From NCBI RefSeq assembly GCF_007570825.1, contig NZ_SUNB01000001.1, forward strand, positions 620,001 through 684,000: a stretch of DNA of 64,000 nucleotides. Direction: 5' to 3'. This document shows positions 53,560-61,632 of this stretch, one piece after another. The stretch's first letter is position 1, and each line of letters opens with the position of its first letter. A program made the translations under genes and the position numbers. The DNA is from Pleionea sediminis. Its GTDB lineage: Bacteria; Pseudomonadota; Gammaproteobacteria; Enterobacterales; Kangiellaceae. The notes under the pieces were generated by a model that saw only the letters and a program-made list of their open reading frames with translations, did no database searches and had not been told where the DNA came from.

Positions 53560-53982
53560 TTAATGCGTTTTTATCTCAATGTTATCAATATGTTCATTAA
53601 TTTGCTCTAACAAAGCTTTAGACACGTCATTTATCGCATATTCTCGACCTTCAATAGCAGCTTTATAAACGGTCGAATGCGGAAAAGTTTGTACTGCAAT
53701 TTTTTTGTGTGTAATGCATAAGTCACTACCTCGAGCATCTTTATAAACGCACCAAACTAAATCGTGTTTTGCTATCAATAATTCGCCTAAATATGCACCT
53801 AGACTTCCAATAATTTCGTCAGAATTTTCCTTATCTGCTTTTTCGGACTTCCGCCAACTAATGACAACACGATCAATATCATCTTCTATGTAAGTATCCT
53901 GCTCTCCCAAATACTTAACCATAATTTCTCTTCCCTTTTGAGACATCATCTTGATTTCATTCGTTTGAGCTTCACTGAGCAC
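53560..53982 (-). CDS. Unknown cassette protein, DUF3806-like, 140 aa
   Basis: Soluble protein. IGSLGAYLGELLIAKHDLVW near 63-82 followed by FPHSTVYKAAIEGRE resembles small proteins of the DUF3806 kind, where a helical start is followed by a short beta sheet. An internal Met at residue 12 is an alternative start. Upstream DNA (54000-54150) includes a GCTAACACC...GTTG palindrome. Function unknown. Confidence 0.5.
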   Translation of the reverse strand: MLSEAQTNEIKMMSQKGREIMVKYLGEQDTYIEDDIDRVVISWRKSEKADKENSDEIIGSLGAYLGELLIAKHDLVWCVYKDARGSDLCITHKKIAVQTFPHSTVYKAAIEGREYAINDVSKALLEQINEHIDNIEIKTH

Positions 53983-54167
53983 TAATATCTGAGGCTCACT
54001 ATACGCACTCGAGGAAAATAAACCGGATATAAAACTTCACAGACCCATTAAAACTAACCTATTAATTCGTTATCTCTTTGTATTGCTAACACCTGCCATT
54101 GGTTTGGAGTTGCACAGCGGAGCAACATCAACAACCGGTATTTATTAGTTGTTTCTTTGTTTATTAG

Positions 54168-54398
54168 CTATTCATCATTATGTTTCTTTGACTTATTCTG
54201 CGTTGTGGCTAGAGCAACACCAAGTGCGACACCGACTCCAATGCCTAACGCCAAATTATTCAGCGCGACACCAATACCACAACCAATAGCGACACCGATG
54301 GATATTCCAAACCCTACTGCATTTCCTTTATTGTTATCTTCTATGGAAAATAAACCACGTTTGACTTTCCCAGAATCGTCATTTTTAAATGAGCTCAT
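54168..54398 (-). CDS. Small glycine-zipper membrane protein, 76 aa
   Basis: N-terminal soluble part, then a Gly-rich hydrophobic stretch (GFGISIGVAIGCGIGVALNN, GIGVGVALGVALATT, about 28-66) with GxxxG spacing. It ends KKHNDE. Such glycine zippers are found in bacteriocin-like peptides and membrane-disrupting or membrane-stabilising small proteins. No leader of the double-glycine type. Function unknown. Confidence 0.6.
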   Translation of the reverse strand: MSSFKNDDSGKVKRGLFSIEDNNKGNAVGFGISIGVAIGCGIGVALNNLALGIGVGVALGVALATTQNKSKKHNDE

Positions 54399-54477
54399 AT
54401 TTACCTATCTTATGTTTTTTTAGTTTATAATAAGCAACTAACGCATTGCTTAACGACTTATTCCTTCCAGTTTCTAT

Positions 54478-54864
54478 TTAGGATTTAACATCGAAAGGCC
54501 TTCTATCAGCCCACCACTCTTCTTCACTATAACTATTTTTATCATCAATTAATTTAAGACTTCGTTTTAACCATATCTTTACATAAGGCGTATTTACCTT
54601 TGCCGCTTGTTTAAACAAAGCTTTATGGTTGTCCAGATCTGAGTCTTTGTATTCGTGCTTAATATTCTGCCAAACCCAATAGTAAAGTAAATTTAGAAAA
54701 AATTCTTCCTTAGGACATAAAATATCTGAAGCGAACTTTAGATCGAGTTCAAACTCTTGTTTCCATATCAAAAAAAGCTCCCACTCTTGATGAGGCGCTT
54801 CTTCGTCAGAATAAGCCCATTCTTCAATTTCTTCGCAAGTCGGATTTTCAGGATGCTTGACCAT
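54478..54864 (-). CDS. Unknown acidic cassette protein, 128 aa
   Basis: Soluble, Trp/Glu-rich: YSDEEAPHQEWELFLIWKQ near 14-32, YYWVWQNIKHEYKDSDLDNH near 61-80. Looks like helical immunity-type or SMI1/Imm-like small proteins but no family is certain. Its 5' flank carries a sequence (AACGAAGTTCTGCGAGC, 54905-54921) repeated at 55832-55848. Confidence 0.55.
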   Translation of the reverse strand: MVKHPENPTCEEIEEWAYSDEEAPHQEWELFLIWKQEFELDLKFASDILCPKEEFFLNLLYYWVWQNIKHEYKDSDLDNHKALFKQAAKVNTPYVKIWLKRSLKLIDDKNSYSEEEWWADRRPFDVKS

Positions 54865-54989
54865 TTAATGTTTAATCCTATTGCCGTTAGCAGCAGTCGA
54901 ATGAAACGAAGTTCTGCGAGCACTGGGAGCGATGATGACAAGCCTTAACCTGAGTGAAACGACAGTTAAAAGCCTGCTACAAATGTTAG

Positions 54990-55355
54990 TTAGAAACCAC
55001 TGCTATGCGAGACATATGTTCTATACTTATTCTTATAAATCACAGTTCTCCCTTTTTTAACGGAAACTTCTACAGTAACAAATAACTTACTTTTATCTTC
55101 GACACTGATGTGAAATTCATACTCCATTTCAGGATACAACTTATTACGATGCGTTTCTGAAGTACTTTCGCCAGGTGCAATAACCGCAGTAATTATACTA
55201 CCTTCCTCTTTCATAGCAGGATCTGTATTACTTAGGGAAAATACAATAAAGTACTTACCCTTCTCAGTGGATTTATCAACTTGGAGGTATGTTTCATACT
55301 CAGCCCATGTACAAGTACTGAGTAGTATTAAAATAATTGAAACTAATATTCTCAT
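54990..55355 (-). CDS. Exported small protein, 121 aa
   Basis: Start ATG 55355 preferred for AAGGAG just upstream and the signal peptide MRILVSIILILLSTCTWA. The mature part is a beta-sandwich type (YFIVFSLSNTDPAMKEEG, EYEFHISVEDKSKLFV). No enzymatic motif. A single leftward cassette. Function unknown. Confidence 0.6.
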   Translation of the reverse strand: MRILVSIILILLSTCTWAEYETYLQVDKSTEKGKYFIVFSLSNTDPAMKEEGSIITAVIAPGESTSETHRNKLYPEMEYEFHISVEDKSKLFVTVEVSVKKGRTVIYKNKYRTYVSHSSGF

Positions 55356-55372
55356 GCTTTCTCCTTGCCACA

Positions 55373-55686
55373 TAGCGTTCTAAAGCAGCGGTAAATAAGC
55401 AATACTAGAGGCTGTTTTTCCGCTTCCTTTTCTTGTGTTTAGTATATCATTTTAATAGATGATTTAAATCGACATACGCGCTTTCGGTACCTTCTTTCGA
55501 TGGATACCTAGAAATATCTATATAAACCTCAGAGTTTTTAGTTTCAAACTTCCATAACTCCCATTGATCCATGTTTTCAGAAGCATATCGCTTTAGAAGT
55601 TGAATCATTTGCAAGAATTCATCTTTATTTAGCTCTTTATCTAAAGACAACTCTGAGTACCTTTCAATTTAATTACATAACATTGG
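55373..55686 (-). repeat. Duplicated cassette, copy A
   Basis: Contains the gene 55447-55650 and the 3' junction sequence (AAAGCAGCGG...CTAGAGGCT...CTTCCTTTTCTTGTGTTT). Copy B is 57831-58146 in the same orientation, with only scattered substitutions and small indels. The duplicated unit is one gene plus its recombination site, as expected for cassette re-insertion. Confidence 0.8.
55447..55650 (-). CDS. Unknown 67-aa protein, duplicated cassette copy A
   Basis: Soluble helical-then-strand protein: NKDEFLQMIQLLKRYASENM (about 8-27), then WELWKF and VYIDISRYPSKEG. It differs from copy B (57906-58109) at about five of 67 positions. Not recognised; the strong conservation against mutated neighbours suggests it is maintained. 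Confidence 0.65.
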   Translation of the reverse strand: MSLDKELNKDEFLQMIQLLKRYASENMDQWELWKFETKNSEVYIDISRYPSKEGTESAYVDLNHLLK

Positions 55687-55914
55687 AGTTAACGGCCGCC
55701 GAAAACCGCATATTTAATATCCTTCAGCTTAACATATTTTGCTTAACTCTTTGCCACAAAAGGCTTACAACAGTGTCATATTAAGCCTTTAAGGATTAAT
55801 GCAATCTCAGTAATGAAAACAGTCAGAATAAAACGAGGTTCTGCGAGCTCAGAGAGCGGTCAGGCTATCTGGAGCACATCAATTAACGGAGCCGATTGCT
55901 GGCGTTTGTGAGTG

Positions 55915-56283
55915 TTAAGACTGAACATCTGCATATAACTCTCTAGCCTGCACATAAAAATTACAATTCTTTAATGTAACGAAATCTTGACTAGACTCAT
56001 TTGCGCCAATAGCCACCAAAACACTTGAGTTTCGCCAAACCACTTCAAGACTATTACGAAAACCAGAAAGTCCAAAGAATTCAGCTTCACTGGGACTAAT
56101 AATTTTAAACTCCTGAATACCAACCAACTTGATTGTACAATTTACAACAGCTCCCTCGGAATACGCTTCTATCAGGATAAAATCTTCATTCAGACGAATA
56201 TCGACCCGCTCGACATTACCACCCTCTAACCGAAACACACTATCTAGAAAGTCTTCTGTATTTCCTTCGACTATTCTTTTCAT
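55915..56283 (-). CDS. Unknown cassette protein, 122 aa
   Basis: Soluble, mostly beta: FRLEGGNVERVDIRLNEDFI (about 17-36), CTIKLVGIQEFKIISPSEA. Looks like small single-domain immunity-type proteins (for example Imm families with an N-terminal beta meander), family not certain. The upstream gap to 55914 includes a copy of the repeated junction motif. Function unknown. Confidence 0.55.
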   Translation of the reverse strand: MKRIVEGNTEDFLDSVFRLEGGNVERVDIRLNEDFILIEAYSEGAVVNCTIKLVGIQEFKIISPSEAEFFGLSGFRNSLEVVWRNSSVLVAIGANESSQDFVTLKNCNFYVQARELYADVQS

Positions 56284-56374
56284 AATTATTCCAAACTAAC
56301 GTTTTCAAACGGTAACGACCAAACGCGAATGTAATGAGCGAGTAGACATCACGCAGCTTTATTTAGTTGAAATT

Positions 56375-56653
56375 TCAATCATTTATATGACTGTCTTTAC
56401 TCAATGCTAAATCGATTCCATCATTGTTTTGGATAGCAGTATCATTTGGCCCTTTCAAAGGTTTGGTCGAAGCATCAGGCTTATGTAAATAAATACAGAT
56501 GACTGCTCCAGCGGCAGGAATTAACCAGATAAATATGAGTTGATATACCTTTTGTGCCCTTTCTGCATGCTCAGATTTGATTAGACGAGCACTAGCCCAA
56601 ACATTGAATAAGACCAATGTAGCTAAAATCATATAAATTACTAAAATATCCAT
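56375..56653 (-). CDS. PLDc_N-like two-helix membrane protein, 92 aa
   Basis: Two membrane helices (MDILVIYMILATLVLFNVWA; LIFIWLIPAAGAVICIYLH) with the W-L-P-x-x-G-A pattern of the PLDc_N small membrane domain, then a polar tail. The same pair forms the N-terminus of the peptidase-like protein at 34774, and a smaller version is at 62409-62585. Possibly a membrane-anchored immunity or regulator protein; inference. Confidence 0.65.
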   Translation of the reverse strand: MDILVIYMILATLVLFNVWASARLIKSEHAERAQKVYQLIFIWLIPAAGAVICIYLHKPDASTKPLKGPNDTAIQNNDGIDLALSKDSHIND

Positions 56654-56668
56654 AGTTAATTTTAACGC

Positions 56669-56794
56669 CTATAGAAAAAGCCGCAAAATCGCGAAGTATT
56701 TTCGCTGTCTAAAGCAACTTGTTTCGTGATCTTCTTGTATTTGTTCGTCATTAAGCACTTGTTTCCCAGTAAAATCTAATAAATAAATTTCCAT
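56669..56794 (-). CDS. Possible 41-aa cassette protein
   Basis: ATG 56794 to TAG 56669: MEIYLLDFTGKQVLNDEQIQ and on to FAILRLFL. The stop is next to a TAACGCC cassette boundary. No strong ribosome site. It overlaps the stretch where an attC-like site would be, so it may be coincidental. Confidence 0.3.
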   Translation of the reverse strand: MEIYLLDFTGKQVLNDEQIQEDHETSCFRQRKYFAILRLFL

Positions 56795-56858
56795 GTTTCA
56801 GTATTCAATATCATTCAGAAGTAGAAAAAGTAGTAATTTTTCCTGCTGACTTTGATTG

Positions 56859-57176
56859 TTATAGTCGTATCCCACTTACAGCCATTTGGAAGTTTTTCAG
56901 GCCAAATTTAAATAACTTAACTCCACAATAAAATATAAATACCGATAATGGTAAAAAAGCTAGACCTGCCGCAATATAATACAAACTAGATTCGTCATGA
57001 AAAAACGATATAATCTCACTAAGTCCTCGAAATCCAACTCCAATCCCAATAGCCATAATGACTAACCCCGCTGTCCAGCCGAATATAAAGACTGGAATAC
57101 AGAGCCAGCGCTGTTTTGATGTTAGGCGCTTCGCCTTTAACTCTTCATAACGCTCTTGGTATTTATTCATATTCAC
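56859..57176 (-). CDS. Small membrane protein, 105 aa
   Basis: Two membrane helices (WLCIPVFIFGWTAGLVIMAI near 24-43; IAAGLAFLPLSVFIFYCGVK near 68-87) flanked by basic residues. Start ATG with CACTAACGC immediately upstream, the usual cassette border. No family recognised; membrane-localised cassette product. Confidence 0.6.
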   Translation of the reverse strand: MNMNKYQERYEELKAKRLTSKQRWLCIPVFIFGWTAGLVIMAIGIGVGFRGLSEIISFFHDESSLYYIAAGLAFLPLSVFIFYCGVKLFKFGLKNFQMAVSGIRL

Positions 57177-57190
57177 TAACGCATTGACAA

Positions 57191-57403
57191 TTATAGCCGT
57201 TTGATCTCATTTCGCTCTTCTGTCGCCCATTCGTGGAAAAGATCAGCTATGTACTCTTCAAGCTCATCTTCTTCCAGCGAGGAAGGTATCGATATGTCAT
57301 TAGCTTTACGCTTTACGCCGCCGTTCCCACAGTAGAACGCCAACCGCTGGTCTTTTGTACGTACTACTTCAAGTATCTTTCTTCCGAAAATATCAAACTT
57401 CAT
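57191..57403 (-). CDS. Unknown 70-aa cassette protein
   Basis: Starts at ATG 57403 (MKFDIFGRKILEVVRTKDQR), since the cassette border GTTAACGC lies just upstream; the longer frame would run through it. The product has LAFYCGNGGVKRKANDISIP and an acidic helix SSLEEDELEEYIADLF. Two attC-like palindromes follow on the right (57410-57515). Not recognised; a small DNA- or protein-binding protein is possible. Confidence 0.5.
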   Translation of the reverse strand: MKFDIFGRKILEVVRTKDQRLAFYCGNGGVKRKANDISIPSSLEEDELEEYIADLFHEWATEERNEIKRL

Positions 57404-57522
57404 AGTCTTTACAGTTAACGCTCTCATAATGAGCAAATTATGCTTGGCCAAATTAGCATTGAACGAGCGTCAACCAAGCTTTAAACGTCCGTTCATTAAT
57501 GAGCTTGTTATATGGTTATTGT

Positions 57523-57813
57523 TCAAGACCTATGAACGATAACCCCTTTAGCTATTTCTACATCTAATATGAACATTGAGAATTCATATCCTGAAGTTAA
57601 ATAATAAATACTAGGTTCATCTTCATGGAACCTTAATTCAACTTCAGCTACTTCCTCGTCGTAATATTCTCTTTCATCGAAGAAGCTAAATACACAAGCT
57701 ACATTTTCGAAGTGTTCACTATACACTCTAACCCAATTAACTTTTCCATAGTACCTATAACCATATGGAGGTCTAGGTATTTTCTGAAAAGTTATTTTCG
57801 CGAGAATGGACAA
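57523..57813 (-). CDS. Unknown 96-aa cassette protein
   Basis: Soluble, rich in Tyr/Phe (PRPPYGYRYYGKVNWVRV near 13-30; FDEREYYDEEVAEVELRFHE). All-beta composition. The 3' side lies just after GTTATATGG, a recurrent junction end in this array. Function unknown. Confidence 0.55.
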   Translation of the reverse strand: MSILAKITFQKIPRPPYGYRYYGKVNWVRVYSEHFENVACVFSFFDEREYYDEEVAEVELRFHEDEPSIYYLTSGYEFSMFILDVEIAKGVIVHRS

Positions 57814-57830
57814 TCAAATCTCCTTGCAAT

Positions 57831-58146
57831 ATATCGTTTTAAAGCAGCGGCAAGTAAGCGATACTAGAGGCTATTTTTTCGGCTTCCTTTTCTTGTGTTT
57901 GTATATTATTTTAATAGATGACTTAAGTCGACGTACGCGCTTTCGGTACCTTCTTTCGATGGATACCTAGAAATATCTATGTAAACCTCAGAATATTTAG
58001 TATCAAATTTCCATAACTCCCATTGATCCATATTTTCAGAAGCATATCGCTTTAGAAGTTGAATCATTTGTAAGAATTCATCTTTATTTAGCTCTTTCTC
58101 TGAAGACATCTCTGGGTACCCTTCAATTTAATTACATAACATTAGA
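57831..58146 (-). repeat. Duplicated cassette, copy B
   Basis: Second copy of the unit at 55373-55686, same orientation, separated by about 2.1 kb with five other genes between. Differences are scattered substitutions, so the duplication is not brand new. Confidence 0.8.
57906..58109 (-). CDS. Unknown 67-aa protein, duplicated cassette copy B
   Basis: Near-identical to the product of 55447-55650 with changes near the N-terminus (SSEK against SLDK), at WKFDTKYS and at DLSHLLK. Conserved core NKDEFLQMIQLLKRYASENM and DISRYPSKEG. Not recognised. Confidence 0.65.
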   Translation of the reverse strand: MSSEKELNKDEFLQMIQLLKRYASENMDQWELWKFDTKYSEVYIDISRYPSKEGTESAYVDLSHLLK

Positions 58147-58205
58147 ACCACTTATTGCGATGTCCATTCATATGGCTAATTATAATGAGCACTTTCACAA
58201 TAGTC

Positions 58206-58460
58206 TTAAATAATTTTGTTAGACGATAAGATAATCAGTACGCATCCGAAGGCGAAACCAAACAAACCTAAGCCAATGCCAAGTCTTAGGTGTTGATTAA
58301 AAACTGATTCAAAAAGAACCTCATCTATCACAGCCAACACTAATAACACGAATAATATTATCAAACTAATATAAGTAACATATCCAGCCCAGTGCTCTGA
58401 CTTCGAATGACTTTCATGGAGCAAGCCCAAGTCATATAAAATTTTTTTTACTCTAGTCAC
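58206..58460 (-). CDS. Small two-helix membrane protein, 84 aa
   Basis: GTG 58460 chosen because AAAGGTG lies just upstream and the longer frame runs through the cassette border. The product starts MTRVKKILYDLGLLHESHSK. Helices YISLIILFVLLVLAVIDEV and LGIGLGLFGFAFGCVLIIL. No family recognised. Confidence 0.55.
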   Translation of the reverse strand: MTRVKKILYDLGLLHESHSKSEHWAGYVTYISLIILFVLLVLAVIDEVLFESVFNQHLRLGIGLGLFGFAFGCVLIILSSNKII

Positions 58461-58475
58461 ATATACACCTTTTGC

Positions 58476-58532
58476 ATATAACGCCAAAAGAAGGCGTTCG
58501 TATTTTGCATTGCTTGCCTTGCGTAGTTATGA
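58476..58532 (-). other. attC-like recombination site, stop codon inside
   Basis: ATATAACGCC at the left and GTTATGA at the right; inner arms GCCAAAAGAAGGC and GCCTTGCG pair imperfectly. The TAA stop of the gene at 58527 lies within the GTTA box. Length 57 bp. Confidence 0.55.
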
Positions 58533-58802
58533 ATTGTATATGTTATAGAAAATAGCATCTTTCTGCTCATCACTTTCAGTTACTATAACTGCATCTAATT
58601 GAATTTCTGCCTTACTGTCTAGACTGCCATGTATATCGTTACTCACTAATACTTTCATTCCAAAGAATTCTTCTGGCTTTGCTGACTTTACTGAGTCGAT
58701 TATCGAATTTGCAAATTCAATTAGTTGTTCTTTGGTTCCAATTAAATATGACTCGTTCTCACCAGTTTGATAAGTAATTAAAGGTTTATTTGCTTTCAAC
58801 AA
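58527..58802 (-). CDS. Unknown 91-aa cassette protein
   Basis: Soluble: LITYQTGENESYLIGTKEQL near 8-27, KPEEFFGMKVLVSNDIHG near 42-60, AIFYNIYNS at the end. Alpha/beta composition like other single-domain cassette proteins in the array. The stop lies in the recombination-site box. Function unknown. Confidence 0.55.
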   Translation of the reverse strand: MLKANKPLITYQTGENESYLIGTKEQLIEFANSIIDSVKSAKPEEFFGMKVLVSNDIHGSLDSKAEIQLDAVIVTESDEQKDAIFYNIYNS

Positions 58803-58897
58803 AATACACTCCTAGTCTGAACGCTTATAGTTCATAAAACGTCTAGCTCAACACTTGGCTTTTGGTCATCCTCTGAAGCTTCTTGTATAAGTTGTTC

Positions 58898-59131
58898 TTA
58901 ACAACTTTCATCTCCAGAACCACTATCACTTAGGTTGCTACCAATGATAGAATCGAGAATAGATGAATCATCACTTTTATTTTGGATTTTCTTCTTTCTA
59001 GTCGATTTTGTATTAATCTTAGGGCTTAATGGAGATTCATTTACAGCACCACAAAATGGACACTTTGTTGAAGAAGAGCTAGCAGAAAAAGGAAGCTCAC
59101 TATTACATTGAAAACACTTTCTAAATTCCAT
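58898..59131 (-). CDS. Small zinc-ribbon protein, 77 aa
   Basis: N-terminal zinc ribbon CFQCNSELPF then TKCPFCGAVN (two CxxC pairs, residues 6-32). The remainder is a disordered basic then Ser/Asp-rich tail (TKSTRKKKIQNKSDDSS) ending in Cys. Resembles stand-alone rubredoxin-like or FmdB-like small ribbons. Role unknown. Confidence 0.7.
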   Translation of the reverse strand: MEFRKCFQCNSELPFSASSSSTKCPFCGAVNESPLSPKINTKSTRKKKIQNKSDDSSILDSIIGSNLSDSGSGDESC

Positions 59132-59296
59132 TTGTTACTCTTTTAATCTTATAATATTTAGGCAAACCGACACTAGGAACCGTATATTTAATACCTCTAA
59201 TTTTAACACAATTTGAAAAGTAATTTTTGCCACTTCAAATTTAAAGCCTGGCTATTCACTACACTTGTTACCCATCGTGAATGAAATTAAAACATC

Positions 59297-59602
59297 CTAT
59301 ACGCTCATTTCTTCATCTCTACTGTCTGAGTTAACAAACTTAACAAAGGCTTTAGGCAACTCGTTTGGATCGTGGGTTCGACAAAGAGATGGTTTAACCT
59401 TACTTTGCCTCGCTTGTTCTGCAGCTCCGGCTTGATAACCAATCAGAAGCGTCGTACAGGCTGCAATGGAACCTTGCTCACTAAGTTCATTATGCTTTCC
59501 AACACAAACATCTCTCCAATACCCTCCAGTGCCATATGTAAATCCAGTCGCGGCTGAATAAAAACTGGTAAAAACGAGAAAAAGTACGAACAAGTTTCTC
59601 AT
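59297..59602 (-). CDS. Exported Rap1a/Tai-like immunity protein, 101 aa
   Basis: A signal peptide ends at STAATG or thereabouts. The mature part has YWRDVCVGKHNELSEQGS and CTTLLIGYQAGAAEQARQ, then PSLCRTHDPNELPKAFVKFV. Paired cysteines plus a G-Y-x-x-G-A helix and a basic C-terminal helix are the layout of Rap1a/Tai immunity proteins that protect the periplasm against amidase-type T6SS effectors. No cognate effector nearby, so an orphan immunity gene is suggested. Assigned by pattern only. Confidence 0.6.
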   Translation of the reverse strand: MRNLFVLFLVFTSFYSAATGFTYGTGGYWRDVCVGKHNELSEQGSIAACTTLLIGYQAGAAEQARQSKVKPSLCRTHDPNELPKAFVKFVNSDSRDEEMSV

Positions 59603-59684
59603 AACTGCTCCTGTGTTTAGCTCGGCTCTGCTCAGAGTAGTGCGGAGCTTGAATTGGTAGCCTTGTTATGTGTTGGGGATTAAT

Positions 59685-60035
59685 TTAGTTAATTAACTTG
59701 TTTAAACCTAAGCCAAAACCATACCACATTAATGTCACTACACACATTGCTACATATATTAGCACTAATGTTAAAGTATGATTCTTTTCAATTTCTTCGT
59801 CGTCACCACCTACTATGGATCCGGTAAGCTTTCTTTGCCAAAACCTTTTCAAGACGCGGTAGATCGTTTGAAATAATGCACCTATAAATACGGCATAGAA
59901 TATATTGACCTCTTTGTAACCTAGAACAGAAAATGCAATAATTAATGCAGTTCCGATTACAAATGTGTAAATAAAGTATGCCACTGAATATTCAGAGTTT
60001 ATATCTTCATTTACTCTGTCTTTTTTTCCTATCAT
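59685..60035 (-). CDS. Small membrane protein, 116 aa
   Basis: Three hydrophobic segments (VAYFIYTFVIGTALIIAFSV; IFYAVFIGALFQTIYRVL; LTLVLIYVAMCVVTLMWYGF), no catalytic motif. The 3' junction to the left carries GTTATGTG; the 5' end starts in a lysine-rich tract. Not recognised. Confidence 0.55.
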   Translation of the reverse strand: MIGKKDRVNEDINSEYSVAYFIYTFVIGTALIIAFSVLGYKEVNIFYAVFIGALFQTIYRVLKRFWQRKLTGSIVGGDDEEIEKNHTLTLVLIYVAMCVVTLMWYGFGLGLNKLIN

Positions 60036-60089
60036 TTATTTTTCTCGTATTTTTCGTAAACATAAAACTTAATTTCAAAACTTCACATT

Positions 60090-60674
60090 CTACAGACACC
60101 CTGCCTTTTCTTTTTTGTCAGCTACATATGCCTTATAAGACGGGTACCCATCTAGCTCAATAGTTACACCGGGGTTCTTTCGACTAAATATTTCGTTTTC
60201 AGAAATACTTTTATCAAGCATCAAACAAGCTTTCTTCACATTACCTGCTATTGAATAAGTGAAGCCAATGCGTAAATACACATTAGTTAAAGAATCATGT
60301 TCTTCGTTTTCAATATAGAAAGCCTCAGCTCTTTCAAAATACTCTATAGACTTGGCAAGTCGGTTCTCATAGGTAACACCAGGCTCAACAAAACCTTTTT
60401 CTATAAATCTTTCCTTGTACCTATCGACTGCATAGGAACTTAGAAATAATCCATATACTCTATTTAATTCAGCAAGCCCCGCTTTATCAGATTTTTTGAG
60501 ATATATTGCCCTAGCCTCATCAAGGAGTTTTTCAGCTGGAATAGCTCAATATTTCTGCTCAAAAAGCCACTTAGCTTGCACCACTTTTTCACTGGGATCA
60601 CTTGTATACGGAACCAAAGCAGCAGAACAGCCCGCCAGAGTAAAACAATTAATAAAATAGATATAAAACGCAAT
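60090..60674 (-). pseudogene. Lipoprotein with TPR-like tail, broken by one TGA; near-cognate start
   Basis: The frame reads ATT GCG from 60674, 5-6 nt after AAGGAG, giving the leader FYIYFINCFTLAGC with a lipobox. It continues to TGA near 60548 (KWLFEQKY then stop, AIPAEKLLDEARA). After it the same frame runs on through TPR-like helices (KSIEYFERAEAFYIENEEHD, YLRIGFTYSIAGNVKKACL) to TAA 60090. A TTG one base away starts a different, meaningless frame. So either the start is an unusual AUU, or a start codon has also mutated. Confidence 0.6.
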
Positions 60675-60751
60675 GTGAACTCCTTATCAAATATAATGAT
60701 TTAAGAAAAGGTGCGCGATAGCACTAATTTTCGGTCTTCTCGAGCTGATTG

Positions 60752-61180
60752 TTAACCTTGATTTTTAATCCAAGATTGAAAGTTCTCGCTTAAGAATGGA
60801 GCTAGTTTATCATAAGATTCCCAAGTATCTGGCACTTCATATAAATGCTCGATATTCTCACCCAAGCAATTTTCATAAACAGAGTAATAGGGAGCTTCGT
60901 CAGATGCATAAAAGAAATGCGTGAAAGCATTACCTATTTCATTTAGATCTTCATCTGTAAATTTTTCATCACAATTTTCGATGAACCACTGACCAGGAGT
61001 GTTTTTACGTTCTCTTAGTATTGCTAAACTTTCAGGAAGTTCATCGGTGTGTAATTCACCACCGAGATCATTAAGCAGACACCAAGTTACAAACATACCA
61101 ATATGTGTTGCGCCTGCTTCAGTGGGAAGATTCTCAGGAAAGTCTCCTCCATAGTGCCATGAGGCATCATCATACTTCAT
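60752..61180 (-). CDS. Soluble protein of the DUF7832 type, 142 aa
   Basis: The N-terminus MKYDDASWHYGGDFPENLPT with EAGATHIGMFVTWCLLNDLG matches a common small acidic protein family found in cassette arrays and next to polymorphic toxins. FTHFFYASDEAPYYSVYENC and YEVPDTWESYDKLAPFL complete it. A likely immunity-type protein. Stop TAA sits in GTTAACC, the cassette box. Start ATG preceded by GGAAAT. Confidence 0.75.
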   Translation of the reverse strand: MKYDDASWHYGGDFPENLPTEAGATHIGMFVTWCLLNDLGGELHTDELPESLAILRERKNTPGQWFIENCDEKFTDEDLNEIGNAFTHFFYASDEAPYYSVYENCLGENIEHLYEVPDTWESYDKLAPFLSENFQSWIKNQG

Positions 61181-61197
61181 TACTATTTCCTTTTTAA

Positions 61198-61252
61198 GAT
61201 TAACGCTTTATGACCCGCGCCGCGAGGCGCCAGGTTGATTAACTTGTTAGGC
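61198..61252 (-). other. attC-like recombination site
   Basis: GATTAACGC to GTTAGGC, the latter an exact GTTRRRY core. An internal GCGCCGCGAGGCGC stem and the AACTTGTTA end are typical of cassette sites. Separates the DUF7832-type gene from a decayed cassette. Confidence 0.6.
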
Positions 61253-61258
61253 GAACCA

Positions 61259-61564
61259 CTACACCTTATATAATTCAATATCATATGGCTCCGCCAACAC
61301 TATGTAATTGCCACACGGTGAAAATGATGCAACAAACCAGTCACCAGAAAGTGTTTGAAATTCGATTACAGTTTCTTTCCCTGCTATTTATATTTTTAGA
61401 TGAATTAAAATCATTTGGATCAACATCTAAGATTTCGCACTCAGGGTCATCACCAATAACAACTTTATAAACATCATCATAATCGCAAACGTAAAAAATT
61501 CACTTTCCGGGAGAGATACTCCTCTGATTCTCTCACTTGTTTTCGGCAGGTTTACTAATGCCAT
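61259..61564 (-). pseudogene. Decayed cassette gene with two frameshifts
   Basis: From ATG 61564: MALVNLPKTSERIRGVSLPE, then a shift in the T-run near 61497 into YVCDYDDVYKVVIGDDPECE and DVDPNDFNSSKNIN. A second shift near 61375 leads into ETVIEFQTLSGDWFVASFSP and NYIVLAEPYDIELYKV to TAG 61259. The parts join into a plausible about 100-residue soluble protein. No family recognised. Confidence 0.6.
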
Positions 61565-61565
61565 A

Positions 61566-61632
61566 TTTTAACGCCAAGATGTATCACGGAAGAAGCGTAG
61601 CTTCTGGAGTTGATACCATCGACTTGTTACCC
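61566..61632 (-). other. Well-formed attC-like recombination site
   Basis: TTTTAACGCC at the left, GTTACCC at the right. Inner arms GATGTATCACGGAAGAAGC and GCTTCTGGAGTTGATACCAT pair with extra unpaired bases, the feature that orients attC recombination. The stop TAA of the gene at 61627 lies in GTTA. The best example in the array. Confidence 0.7.

Noticed and set aside
61285-61470. 61-codon rightward frame
   Set aside because: Antisense to a decayed leftward cassette whose three segments join into a better protein.
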